Source of the DNA: Pseudoalteromonas luteoviolacea NCIMB 1942
GTDB taxonomy: Bacteria; Pseudomonadota; Gammaproteobacteria; Enterobacterales; Alteromonadaceae
Assembly: GCF_001625595.1 (NCBI RefSeq)
Contig: NZ_AUXT01000101.1
Coordinates: 1-46,709 of the forward strand
Length of the DNA stretch: 46,709 bases
Reading direction: 5' to 3'
Each line of letters begins with the position of its first letter. Positions within the stretch are counted from its first letter, which is position 1. Below are positions 16,990-25,341 of the stretch, piece by piece. Under the pieces are notes generated by a model. It saw only the letters and a list, made by a program, of their open reading frames with translations, had not been told where the DNA came from and searched no databases. The translations under genes and the position numbers were made by a program.

Positions 16990-17604
16990 TTATTTGCATT
17001 TATTATTAAGAGAACCTGATTGAGATTCAAGAGCACTGTATATAACGTACTCTGTTAATTCAGGAAAAAAGCCTAAAAATAATTGCTCTAGCTCGTTGAA
17101 GTTATCTTCAATCTCTTCTCCAACCCCTATAAATTGATTGTCAAATCGTATCCGTTTTGAAATGTTGTCCAGCGCCTGAGTCGTTCCGTGCAGAGATTGG
17201 TAATGAGCAAACCAATCATTATTAATCATATTACCTACGACACGTTGCATCCCTAACGGCATATAAAGCAGGTTTTTCTGCAGTAATTGATAGCTATGCT
17301 GTTTAAAAAAATCAAACTGCACAGGGGTAAATAGATGCCAGTTTTTAATCAGCATATGGTCATACAATACGTCAAGTGCTACGCCAGAAAAGCGCTTTCT
17401 TTTGGGACTGAATAGTGCTTTTGAGCGCCTCACAGCGTCATGCTGGTCAGTAAATTTGTCGACTAAAATATGGTTTGCTAACCCACTCTTGACGTGGCAA
17501 TTTAGCTGGCTCGTATCAAGGCCTTTTTGAAAATCGCCAAGTAAATTACCAAAATATGAGTCGGCATTATTCTGAGCTAAAAACAAATGGGCTAAGTAGT
17601 TCAA
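16990..17604 (-). CDS. acpH: Acyl carrier protein phosphodiesterase (AcpH, DUF479)
   Basis: Removes the 4'-phosphopantetheine group from acyl carrier protein, turning holo-ACP into apo-ACP in the cytoplasm. The 204-residue protein matches the family length of about 193-200. Family features visible are the N-terminus MNYLAHLFLAQ, the GNLLGDFQKG segment, VDKFTDQHDAVRRSK and LDVLYDHMLIKNW, whose His and Asp residues form the metal site expected of this HD-related fold. It is transcribed alone, divergent from the MCE transport operon, with about 300 bases between. The final residues after QSGSL are not conserved and mean little. The identification rests on recognisable similarity along the whole length to E. 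coli AcpH. Confidence 0.88.
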   Translation of the reverse strand: MNYLAHLFLAQNNADSYFGNLLGDFQKGLDTSQLNCHVKSGLANHILVDKFTDQHDAVRRSKALFSPKRKRFSGVALDVLYDHMLIKNWHLFTPVQFDFFKQHSYQLLQKNLLYMPLGMQRVVGNMINNDWFAHYQSLHGTTQALDNISKRIRFDNQFIGVGEEIEDNFNELEQLFLGFFPELTEYVIYSALESQSGSLNNKCK

Positions 17605-17901
17605 ATGAGTACCCTTGTGCTATTCGAGATTACTGCGTTCATATCAATATTAAACCTCTTTAAATCTATATGGGTTAAAGAACAAATAATCAATTCAAGC
17701 ACTCAAAATGCCCCCGAGTTAGTCACAATATGAACACAATCAAAAATGCTTTTATGTCCAAGTAATGAACGGAACGAGTGTGTTATTTTTTAATTACATG
17801 GCAGTCAAACTTTGATTTGTTCTGCTAATCTTAAAGTACGATTAATAGCAAAGAAGATCTTTAATGTTAAATCTACTGCACTCTGAAGATGAGGTACAGT
17901 G

Positions 17902-18651
17902 ATGATTGCATATGGATTTTTGCCTTTCTCAGCATATGTCATTTCAGACTTTATATTTTTTCATCGCAACCGTTCCATAAGCTTTGATGTATTGGTGAGG
18001 CAGGTCAGGTTTACGGGGGTTGAAGCTCTTGGGCTTGTTGTGCTGATTGCGATGCTAATTGGTGCATTAATAATTGTTCAAGGGTATCCGCTTTTAGCAG
18101 CAATTGGTCAAGGCAATTGGATATACGACATTCTGATATCAACCATTGTGCGTGATCTTGGGCCGTTTATAGTTTGTTTTATTGTTTTGGCAAGGTCGGG
18201 AACAGCGATAACGACAGAACTCGGTAACATGGTAGTGAGCAAAGAAATTGATGCGTTGATCTCTATGGGCGTATCGCCTATCTCATACTTAGTAGCACCG
18301 CGGGTGTTAGGTATGGTTATCTCTTTGGTTTTATTGATGAGCTACTTCGTAGCCTGCGGGATTTTTGGCGGTTACTTAGTAAGTAATGCCTTCCAATCGA
18401 TACCGGTTAGTACTTTCTTTGCCCGTTTAATAGGGGAGTTACATTGGCTTGATATTGTAATTATGTTGGTAAAAGTGGCACTGTCGGGTTTGTTTATCAG
18501 CCTTATTTCTAGCTACCACGGACTAACGGTGAACCGTGCGATTACTGAAGTACCTCAGCGCAATATAAAAGCGGTTGGACGGGGGTTAATCTCGCTGTGC
18601 TTAATTCATGTGGGGCTAACGTTACTGTACATCGTTATGGTGGGTAATTAG
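17902..18651 (+). CDS. MlaE-type permease of an MCE lipid transport system
   Basis: Inner-membrane permease (249 residues, about five membrane segments) of an ABC system that moves phospholipids between membranes. MlaE-family features are the central EALGLVVLIAMLIGALIIVQGY, RDLGPFIVCFIVLARSGTAITTELGNM with the conserved R-S-G segment and the E-I-D-A-L-x-x-M-G coupling helix (KEIDALISMGVSP), and YLVAPRVLGM. It heads a four-gene operon: permease, ATPase, MCE protein, lipoprotein, with 2-3 base gaps or overlaps. ATG 17902 is preferred because GAGG lies seven bases upstream; GTG 17899 is the alternative. The operon is not the standard mla operon, since no MlaC, MlaB or downstream murA gene is present. 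Confidence 0.88.
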   Translation: MIAYGFLPFSAYVISDFIFFHRNRSISFDVLVRQVRFTGVEALGLVVLIAMLIGALIIVQGYPLLAAIGQGNWIYDILISTIVRDLGPFIVCFIVLARSGTAITTELGNMVVSKEIDALISMGVSPISYLVAPRVLGMVISLVLLMSYFVACGIFGGYLVSNAFQSIPVSTFFARLIGELHWLDIVIMLVKVALSGLFISLISSYHGLTVNRAITEVPQRNIKAVGRGLISLCLIHVGLTLLYIVMVGN

Positions 18652-18653
18652 CT

Positions 18654-19319
18654 ATGCACATTGAGTTTAAAGAGATCTCTCATACGATAAAGAATAGGCA
18701 GGTGTTTTCGGACTTAAATACTCAAGTTAGTAGCGGCCAGTGTTTGGTGATTTCAGGTCGTTCTGGGTGTGGTAAAACGCTGTTTTTTAGCATTGCCAGT
18801 GACATTATTCGACCAGATGAAGGAGAGATGCTAATTGATGGGGTGGCAGTCAAGAACATGAATGCCCAGAGATACTCGGAATTCAGACGAAATCTTGGCG
18901 TTGTGTTTCAGTTATCCGGGCTGATTTCCAATTTAACATTGGAAGAAAACTTAATGCTACCTTTGAATCGTCACCATAAAGATGTTTGCAAGCTAGAAAA
19001 ACAAGCAAGAGTAAAGGCGATAGCGCGCGAGTTTGCTCTAGAGCAATATCTGTCGCAGCGCACAGAGCAGTTGTCGTCTGGTCAAGCCTCCTTGGCGGGA
19101 TTGGCGAGAGCACTGTTACTCAAACCTAAAGCTGTCGTTTGGGACGCACCTATGGCAGAAATTGACGACCAGTGGAGCCAGTACGTTTTGGACTTATTGC
19201 TGTGTTTAAAGCAGCAAGGCACAACGTTGATACTGTGTTCCAATCGAAAAGAGGTCATAGACAAACTCGCAGACACACAATTGGAGTTAAACAGTAAAGT
19301 GTGTTTTTCGGAGCATTAG
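18654..19319 (+). CDS. MlaF-type ABC ATPase with degenerate catalytic motifs
   Basis: ATP-binding subunit (221 residues) paired with the MlaE-like permease. Walker A is intact (GRSGCGKT, 35-42), the Q-loop is present (VVFQLSGL) and the signature is LSSGQ. Walker B, however, reads AVVWDAP: Asp164 is kept but the catalytic glutamate that should follow is Ala165, and the switch-loop histidine is Asn197 (LILCSNRK). Canonical MCE-system ATPases have DEP and a TH pair at these places. As written the protein should bind ATP but hydrolyse it poorly. The gene starts 2 bases after the permease and ends 3 bases before the MCE gene, so it is still maintained in an orderly operon. The family assignment is firm; the loss of activity is inference. 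Confidence 0.88.
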   Translation: MHIEFKEISHTIKNRQVFSDLNTQVSSGQCLVISGRSGCGKTLFFSIASDIIRPDEGEMLIDGVAVKNMNAQRYSEFRRNLGVVFQLSGLISNLTLEENLMLPLNRHHKDVCKLEKQARVKAIAREFALEQYLSQRTEQLSSGQASLAGLARALLLKPKAVVWDAPMAEIDDQWSQYVLDLLLCLKQQGTTLILCSNRKEVIDKLADTQLELNSKVCFSEH

Positions 19320-19322
19320 TAT

Positions 19323-20360
19323 ATGCAGCATAGCCCCAACAAAACCAACAATATTGTGCTGGCTTTTGGCATTGCGGGTATTGTCTTACTTATTGTATTT
19401 ACCGCGATGATCTTGGTGAATAATCATACCTTTGCCGACAAAACATACTATAAAACCGTTTTAAACGATGCCAGCGGCTTGAGTTCATTGCCTGCGGTAT
19501 ATTTCAAGGGGCTGAAAATCGGTCGAATTGATGGGTTTAGATTGAACCATCAGACAAATCAAATTGAAGTTGAGTTGTGGGTATTTAGCGAGTATCAATC
19601 TAAAGTGGTTGAATATGCCGTGCTTGCTGGTGAGCAACACCCCATCTTTGATGATGTCACTACGTTCGAACTTATTTTACCCGACTTAGAGGCCGTGCAA
19701 AACTATCAGGCACTTGCGCCGGATAGTTTAATCCCACATATAAATAGTGAACTTGGAAAACGATATAGTGCAGAGGGCTTCATTCAGCAAAAAGGGGATG
19801 ATATAGAATCGATTCTCTCAAGCATTAACCAACTTCTACAAAACTTTCAAAAAGAAGATAACCCAGAAGCTGGCGCAATATTTAAAGTGTTAGACCGTGT
19901 CGCCAAGATCAGTGATAACCTGATGACTGTCAGTGAAAAAGTCAAAGAAAGTGATCTACTACCAGACGCGGAGAGAACATTACTTCAAAGTCAGCAGGTG
20001 CTGGAGCAAATGCCTAAAGTTATTGGTCAACTCAATCAAACACTGTTAACAACAGAGCGACTAATGAATCAAGCTGAGTCGACATTAGACAACTACAATG
20101 AGCCCGCAGCAATTATAGGAGAAATAACCGATAGGCAGCTACCTGTGGTACTAAATAACCTCAACGAAAGTTTAACTGTGATGCAACTAATGCTCAAAGA
20201 AGTACATAGTGAGCGTGAGCAGTTTGCGATTGCAATTCATAGCATGCAACAGGTTTTGGATAAAATGGACAAAACTCTACAAGCGTTAAACAATCATCCA
20301 ATTCTGAAAGATGGTATAGAAAAGCCACCTCAAAGCACAGGGATTGAGATGCATGATTAA
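19323..20360 (+). CDS. MCE (MlaD-like) domain membrane-anchored protein
   Basis: Substrate-binding subunit of 345 residues for the lipid transport system. A single N-terminal membrane anchor (about 12-33) is followed by an MCE domain (about 40-120) with TYYKTVLNDASGLSSLPAVYFKGLKIGRIDGF, the typical region around the G-x-x-V-x-x-x-G-x-x-V/I-G motif, here partly altered. Residues about 150-325 form a long, heptad-rich helical region, longer than in MlaD (about 180 residues) and more like the single-MCE proteins that build a helical extension across the periplasm. The 3' end overlaps the lipoprotein gene by eight bases. Confidence 0.85.
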   Translation: MQHSPNKTNNIVLAFGIAGIVLLIVFTAMILVNNHTFADKTYYKTVLNDASGLSSLPAVYFKGLKIGRIDGFRLNHQTNQIEVELWVFSEYQSKVVEYAVLAGEQHPIFDDVTTFELILPDLEAVQNYQALAPDSLIPHINSELGKRYSAEGFIQQKGDDIESILSSINQLLQNFQKEDNPEAGAIFKVLDRVAKISDNLMTVSEKVKESDLLPDAERTLLQSQQVLEQMPKVIGQLNQTLLTTERLMNQAESTLDNYNEPAAIIGEITDRQLPVVLNNLNESLTVMQLMLKEVHSEREQFAIAIHSMQQVLDKMDKTLQALNNHPILKDGIEKPPQSTGIEMHD

Positions 20361-21162
20361 GTATTTGTTGGGTTTATGCGTTTTATGTTTTGCGCTATTA
20401 CAAACGGGTTGTTCCAGTGCCCCCGAGAAAAATTATAGTATAACTAGATACAAAGACCTATCAATGACTTGGTTGGCTAGGGGTGATAGAAAACGCCAAG
20501 AACAGCGATTAGCTCAGGCTGTTTTAAACTATAAAACAGCATATAAATATGCGAATCTTCGCAATGACGTCGAGCTAATGGGGCTATCTTTACTGAAACT
20601 GGCTTCGGTTTACTTAGACAAAGAAGACTTCATAGCAGCTGATGAGTCCATTGAACGTGTACAGACGATGCAACGTTTTGAGAATATTGACTTAACCTTG
20701 TCGATCAAAGCCGTATTAGCTAAAAAAGCGCATGTTGCAGGAGATAGTTCAAAAGCGGCTGCATATGCAAATGAATTGGTAAATATCTATACCGAGGATC
20801 TTGAAAAGTCGGTTTATTATCGATGGCTTGTTGTAAAATACTCGGCTGAGCCCGTTGATTTTGCTATCTTAGATAAAGATGTTCAATCGCTATTGACCCT
20901 TAAACACAGCGCAAAACTTGAAAATATTGAGGTGCTCTCTTTTATTCTTTATCAAAATGCACTGTGGCGCGTTGATAGCCTCGAACCGTCGGCCGTTGAC
21001 GCTACTAAAAGTGCCATTGAACACTTCTCAGGATTAGAACTTACAAACAGAATTCGAGATTGCTATACACTTTTAGCAAAATACTATAGATCAATTGGTG
21101 ATACCTCAAGTGCACAATACTTTGAGCAACGTATTGAGTCGTTAACGATTATTCCTAAATAA
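20353..21162 (+). CDS. TPR-like lipoprotein of the MCE operon
   Basis: A 269-residue lipoprotein: signal sequence with lipobox LLQTGC, Cys20 followed by Ser-Ser, so outer-membrane sorting is expected. The rest is helical and TPR-like (AVLNYKTAYKYANLRNDVELMGLSLLKLASVYLDKEDFIAADESIERV; near the end YTLLAKYYRSIGDTSSAQYFEQRIESL). It is unlike the PqiC-type auxiliary lipoprotein of other MCE systems, and its role is unknown; its place suggests an outer-membrane partner for the helical MCE protein. ATG 20353 overlaps the stop of the MCE gene; TTG 20344 is less likely. The stop codon lies only four bases before the left end of an IS3-family element, so the natural C-terminus could have been changed by the insertion. 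Confidence 0.75.
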   Translation: MIKYLLGLCVLCFALLQTGCSSAPEKNYSITRYKDLSMTWLARGDRKRQEQRLAQAVLNYKTAYKYANLRNDVELMGLSLLKLASVYLDKEDFIAADESIERVQTMQRFENIDLTLSIKAVLAKKAHVAGDSSKAAAYANELVNIYTEDLEKSVYYRWLVVKYSAEPVDFAILDKDVQSLLTLKHSAKLENIEVLSFILYQNALWRVDSLEPSAVDATKSAIEHFSGLELTNRIRDCYTLLAKYYRSIGDTSSAQYFEQRIESLTIIPK

Positions 21163-21166
21163 ATAA

Positions 21167-21204
21167 TGATCTGAACCAGTAAAACTGGACACTTCATTAA
21201 GCGA
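21167..21204 (+). repeat. Left terminal inverted repeat of the IS3-family element
   Basis: Begins TGATCTG and contains TGGACACTTCATTAAGCGA (21186-21204). The latter 19 bases match the right repeat at 17 positions in inverted orientation; the outer 19 bases are less conserved. Confidence 0.75.
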
Positions 21205-21223
21205 TGTTTAATTGTTCAAATCT

Positions 21224-21393
21224 TTATGGGCTTAAGTAGCCCACGGCACTACGCCTTCTCTTCTTGTTATAATCAATTTCGATGTACTCAAATATGTGCT
21301 GACGCATAGCTTCACGATTCATAATTGTTTCATATTGAACAACTTCAACTTTCATTGACAGGAAGAAGCTTTCAACGCAGAAATTAACGCTCC
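21224..21393 (-). pseudogene. IS3-family orfB, C-terminal fragment
   Basis: On the minus strand, just left of the IS110 insertion, the reading gives N-F-C-V-E-S-F-F-L-S-M-K then MNREAMRQHIFEYIEIDYN, K-K-R-R-R-S-A-V-G-Y-L-S-P and a stop. This is the C-terminal end of an IS3 integrase, including the third catalytic residue (Glu of VESFF). It continues the fragment at 22470-22992, from which it is separated by the IS110 element. Confidence 0.8.
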
Positions 21394-22469
21394 TATGTCA
21401 AGGTCAACTTAATTTTGAAAGATCAGATATATAATCGGATATAATTCCCTCGCAATATACCGCTTCAGGCAACGCTGAATTTCTTTGTTTGATTTTCCTT
21501 CTGACGACCTTTTCTCAACATATTTTTGTGTTCGGTAGTCATTACTCATTCGTATTAATGCTACTGTCCACACAGTATTGTTAGCATCTCTTGCTCCACC
21601 ACGGTTTAGCCGATGACGTTGTTGTTTACCCGAAGAGGCATCTAAAGGAGTAACTCCGCACAATGAGGCAAAAGACGACTCTTTTCTTAGACGCTCAGGA
21701 TTGTCGCCAGCAACGACCATTAATGTTGCTGCAACATAACTACCTACGCCGTATTGTTCCAACAGTGTTGAAGCGGCTGAAGATGTTAACGATTTAAGTT
21801 TTTTATCTATTATTTTTTAGCTCTTGCGATAAGGTTTCCCAACGCTGAGATAATAACTTCATACATGCTAAAGCACATTGATAGCTAGAAGGTACATAAC
21901 ACTTAACGCTAACTCCTTGGCTTTCACTGAGCTTTTTCTAGCAACAACTCGAAATCTCATCGCCTCAACTACTCCGTCGTGATACTTTGGAATTGCAGTA
22001 GAACCGTGTGCTAGAACTGACCGTGCCGCATTTTCAGCGTCAGTTGGGTCTGACTTCCCCCTTAACCTGCGTATGTCCCAGTTTCTTCCAAACCTACTTG
22101 TTTTACCGTTCCAAAAGAACAACACCATTTGTGTAATTCTTTATATCCATTTGGGTTAACTGAAAATTAAAGAGTATCAATTACTTGAACGATGCCATTT
22201 ACAAGCACAGCTACATGGTTATCAAGGTGAGTATCAACGCCTAATGTCAAATCACTGATTGTTTGATTGTCGTACATACCGGGCAGTCCTCATTATTTCA
22301 GTAACAGGACTGGACACAGGTGATGCAACACAATGCTCCTATTGGGTCACTGGCACTGAATGTGATGAAATTACTGACGAGTGAAGATCGACAGGTCAAC
22401 ACAAAGACACGAGATCAATCCCAGTACGGGTCAGATCATCATTGTCAGCATGAGTAAATATATTATCTA
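21386..22469 (-). mobile_element. Decayed IS110-family element inserted in IS3 orfB
   Basis: Boundaries are approximate, placed where the orfB reading ...N-C-W-D on the right and N-F-C-V-E-S-F-F on the left break off. In intact relatives these two stretches are contiguous (N-C-W-D-N-A-x-V-E-S-F-F). The interior holds IS110-type transposase pieces. IS110 elements characteristically lack terminal inverted repeats and target duplications, and none was noticed here. Confidence 0.7.
21409..22276 (-). pseudogene. IS110-family transposase, broken
   Basis: Starts at ATG 22276 with DLTLGVDTHLDNHVAVLVNG, which holds the first Asp of the DEDD (RuvC-like) catalytic domain, but stops after 36 residues. 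The reading resumes with VNPNGYKELHKW...LEETGTYA, then GKSDPTDAENAARSVLAHG, and after more frame changes ends in the Transposase_20 part (YGVGSYVAATLMVVAGDN, SLCGVTPLDASSGKQQRHRL, RCLKRYIARELYPIIYLIF). About 15 residues expected between GTYA and the KSDPTDAE motif appear to be missing. Several frameshifts and stops make it non-functional. Confidence 0.85.
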
Positions 22470-22992
22470 TGTCCCAACAGTTGTCTTTACGGCTCGTGCT
22501 TTGGATTAAACCGCTCTTCTTCATTAAGTCACGATAAGCGTGAGCGTGATACTGGCTGCCACGGTCGCTATACACAATAACACTCTTAGCCTGACTTTTT
22601 CGCCACAGAGCCATTTGCAGAGCATCATAGACTAACGTTGAAGTCATACGGTTACTCATCGACCAACCAATCACTGAGCGAGAATACAAGCCAATAATAC
22701 AAGCCAATAATGACGGCCAGATATAACCAGCCTTCACTTGTCATTAAGTAGGTGATATTACCCGCCCATTTTTGATTTGGCTTGTTGGCGGTAAAGTTCT
22801 GCCCTAGCAAATTCTATACTACTGGCGATGGTTTTAATGTCGTGAATCAAAAATGTGTCTGACTTTTTCATCACGCACTTGTTTTGTGCACGTTTCGTTT
22901 ACTTGGTCGCTGACAAGCGTTTAACCATGAATAATACCCATTTGGTGAAACAGACAATGCACGGGTCATTCTGACAATGGAGAACAACCCAT
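22470..22992 (-). pseudogene. IS3-family orfB, N-terminal and catalytic fragment
   Basis: Minus-strand pieces in different frames: MTRALSVSPNGYYSWLNACQ, then [20 protein letters not shown], then [20 protein letters not shown] and VIVYSDRGSQYHAHAYRDLM, ending at N-C-W-D where IS110 interrupts. The first catalytic Asp (D-I-T-Y in relatives) is Asn here (GNITYL); the second is present in YSDRGSQY. A 13-base tandem duplication at 22686-22711 shifts the frame. Confidence 0.8.
22686..22711. repeat. 13-base tandem duplication inside IS3 orfB
   Basis: ACAAGCCAATAAT occurs twice in a row (22686-22698 and 22699-22711). It duplicates the codons for IIGLY and, not being a multiple of three, breaks the orfB frame. 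Confidence 0.9.
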
Positions 22993-23019
22993 GATTGATT
23001 TTAATAAACTCAAATCTGG

Positions 23020-23307
23020 CTACTTTGGGTTATTTTCGAAGTAGATGGCTGCCTTTTTTAGGATTTCCAACTCCTCGGCTTGCTCAGCGAATTGGCGTTT
23101 TAACTTGGAATTCTCTGTGGCCAGAGTGCTTTCTCGTTCAGACGTGGACGCTTTCTTTTGCTCCGAGCTTCGCCATGCGTAAAGTTGAGATTCATAAATA
23201 CTAAGCTCGCGCACAGCCTATGCAACTCCAACTTTAGCTGCTAGTTTTAGGGCTTCTTCTTTGAATTCTGCTGAATATACTTTTCTGGTTTTCTTTGTGG
23301 GTTTCAT
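23020..23307 (-). pseudogene. IS3-family orfA with internal stop codon
   Basis: From ATG at 23307 the minus strand reads MKPTKKTRKVYSAEFKEEAL, continues KLAAKVGVA, meets an in-frame TAG at 23221-23219, then AVRELSIYESQLYAWRSSEQ and a coiled coil ending AIYFENNPK. This is the helix-turn-helix/leucine-zipper orfA of IS3 elements (normally about 95-100 residues). A single nonsense change disables it. Confidence 0.85.
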
Positions 23308-23332
23308 TATTCACCTCTGTGATTTAGTTCAC

Positions 23333-23370
23333 TCACTTAATGAGGTGTCCAAAACTATTAGAGCAGGTCA
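23333..23370 (-). repeat. Right terminal inverted repeat of the IS3-family element
   Basis: On the minus strand begins TGACCTG and contains TGGACACCTCATTAAGTGA. It mirrors the left repeat at 21167-21204. Confidence 0.75.
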
Positions 23371-23494
23371 GTTTTTTGAGATATTATTAAGGTTTATAAT
23401 TAATGAGCTGATTTTTATTTTTATAATCTAAATTATAGGCTATAGAAAAGGCTTGTGATAAAATTGTGCTTTATTTTATAAATGGAAAAAACAA

Positions 23495-23836
23495 ATGAAT
23501 AAAGTTATATTAGCCGCAGCCTTTTTGATTTCTGGTTCTGTTAGTGCTGCACCACTATATTGCTCTGGAAAAGTTGCGGGAGTGTATATCCAGTCAAATG
23601 GTGATGTGAATATAAATGGTGCTTGGAGAAATACTTGGACTACTATTTGTAATACAAATAATAGTGATACCGTTATGTGCTCACTTTGGGCATCATATGC
23701 TGCGACTGCTGTTAAAGAAAACCTGAAAGTTACAGTGCATTATAATGTTTCAGACGGCAGCTCGTGTTCAACCTTACCTACTTATGGTTCTGCTCCAAAA
23801 CCAAGCTATTTATTGATTCACAATCCAGCTAGTTAG
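23495..23836 (+). CDS. Small secreted protein of unknown function, four cysteines
   Basis: A 113-residue protein with a clear signal peptide (residues 1-18, FLISGSVSAAPLY). The mature part of about 95 residues contains four cysteines (Cys23, Cys52, Cys62 and Cys87) that could form two disulfides in the periplasm or outside, and a strand-rich pattern (GVYIQSNGDVNINGAWRNTW; ENLKVTVHYNV). I do not recognise a family. The gene sits 125 bases from the right end of the decayed IS, in very AT-rich surroundings, with its own upstream region, which could mean it arrived by transfer. The start follows AATGGAAAAAACAA, a weak ribosome-binding site. Confidence 0.65.
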   Translation: MNKVILAAAFLISGSVSAAPLYCSGKVAGVYIQSNGDVNINGAWRNTWTTICNTNNSDTVMCSLWASYAATAVKENLKVTVHYNVSDGSSCSTLPTYGSAPKPSYLLIHNPAS

Positions 23837-23936
23837 TCTAAAAATGCGATAAAGCGTACTGAGTCGATATAACATTTTGCAATGAACATGGAAAATGATG
23901 ATATCGACATACGCATTTAAGAGCATAAATCAGCCG

Positions 23937-25118
23937 CTAGGCTTCTTCATTGCTGTATAGCTCGCTTCGATTACGGCCGTTCTTTTTCGCGACATAAAGC
24001 GCGCGATCAGCCAGTGCTTGCGTCGATTCGATATGTTTTCTCGAAATCGTATCGCTGAACGCAAGACCCGCGCTTAAAGTTATCGGGTTAGTGATAAATT
24101 GATGAGACAGACGAAGAACGTTTTTCGAAAAAGCGTCTCTGATTTTTTCTGACAGCTGAAGAGAGTGAGTTGGAGTGATGTCGAACAGTAAAATGCAAAA
24201 CTCCTCGCCCCCCCAGCGAACGACGAGATCAGAACTACGTACTTGTGTTTTTAGCGTCGCGCCCAGTTCAGCTAAGATGGCGTCGCCCATAGTATGCCCG
24301 TACGTATCGTTTACATGTTTAAAGTGGTCAACGTCTAGCATGATCACAGCGAGTGAGTCACATTTTCTTTTGGACAATGGCATCATGTTTTCTAAGCATT
24401 TGCTTAAACCATGACGATTAAGTATATCTGTCAACTCGTCGTGATGGGCTGAGTATTCGAGTTTTCTTACAAACCGACCTGCACTGAGCAACATCAAAAG
24501 CGGTGTTCCGGCAACGATGCCAATCAGTGCCACTAACCATGTATAGCCGCCAACCCAACTAAAGGTTGACCCAATATTAGGCAGTGAGCCAAAAGTGCCA
24601 TACAGTGTGTAGAGCATGCTCAATGCTATCTCAAGTAAAACCACAACTACCGTAATTTGAGTTGCTAAATACTCATTTTTATCATGTTTAGCGTGTTGCC
24701 ACAGCACCCAACCATAATGGCCGCGAACACATATAAGCCATACACCTATGACAGCTAATCGGCACTCCCTGTCAGGCAAAATCACCGTAAATATTAGCGA
24801 TAGAATAAAAACAGGCACAATCAGGATTGCAATACGAATTAAAGATGGTTTGATATAGACGAAATACCATGCGCCAATGAGCCAAAGAGAATGGCCGAGT
24901 ATTAGACAGGAATTAAATGTTGTCACGAGGAGAGGTCTCGGAGCACTCTGCATAGATATCTGCGATAGGTAGGCCAAAGATAACACGCCAAGTGCGGCAG
25001 CCCAGTATCTAGCACCTTCTACTTTTTGGCTCATTCTGGCCATTGAGATCAAGACTAGGGAGCCTGTCAATGATGCAATAAATAACGAGAGCATTAATGT
25101 TAAATCATGAACTTGCAC
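23937..25118 (-). CDS. Membrane-bound diguanylate cyclase (GGDEF)
   Basis: A 393-residue inner-membrane protein that should make cyclic di-GMP from two GTP. Residues about 1-215 contain roughly seven membrane segments with no recognised extracytoplasmic sensor. The GGDEF domain covers about 225-388: DELTDILNRHGLSKCLENMM, LDVDHFKHVNDTYGHTMGD, then GGEEF near residue 303. The inhibitory RxxD site is present as RSSD exactly five residues before GGEEF, so product inhibition is expected. The gene is alone on the minus strand. Confidence 0.93.
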   Translation of the reverse strand: MQVHDLTLMLSLFIASLTGSLVLISMARMSQKVEGARYWAAALGVLSLAYLSQISMQSAPRPLLVTTFNSCLILGHSLWLIGAWYFVYIKPSLIRIAILIVPVFILSLIFTVILPDRECRLAVIGVWLICVRGHYGWVLWQHAKHDKNEYLATQITVVVVLLEIALSMLYTLYGTFGSLPNIGSTFSWVGGYTWLVALIGIVAGTPLLMLLSAGRFVRKLEYSAHHDELTDILNRHGLSKCLENMMPLSKRKCDSLAVIMLDVDHFKHVNDTYGHTMGDAILAELGATLKTQVRSSDLVVRWGGEEFCILLFDITPTHSLQLSEKIRDAFSKNVLRLSHQFITNPITLSAGLAFSDTISRKHIESTQALADRALYVAKKNGRNRSELYSNEEA

Positions 25119-25341
25119 TTATTGCTCAACCCCGTTGTTTAGTTATTAAGGGACAGTAATAAAAATTTTTATAAAGCAATCATATGGTTCCTGATCGTCA
25201 TGCCTAACCTACAGCTTAGCAAACTTCAGTTTTTTTGCAGTTTAGTTCTTGCGTTCTTTTTAGCTTTACGGTTGAGGATAATCATGTAATAAAGCGTATA
25301 AGCTCAGGCTTAGTATGTATTAATATTTTGGAGAAGGATCT

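Larger units (their letters stand above)
21167..23370 (-). mobile_element. Decayed IS3-family element carrying a nested IS110 element
   Basis: Ends are defined by imperfect inverted repeats of 38 bases: TGATCTG... with TGGACACTTCATTAAGCGA on the left (21167-21204) and, read on the minus strand, TGACCTG... with TGGACACCTCATTAAGTGA on the right (23333-23370). The minus strand carries orfA (with a stop codon) and orfB (frameshifted and split). The total of 2204 bases exceeds the usual 1.2-1.5 kb because an IS110-family element of about 1.1 kb lies inside orfB. No matching short target duplication flanks the ends (TAA versus GTT). Neither element can code for a full transposase, so both are fossils. 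Confidence 0.82.

Noticed and set aside
22995..23204. Plus-strand open frame of 69 codons within the IS remnant
   Set aside because: Antisense to IS3 orfA; no independent signals.
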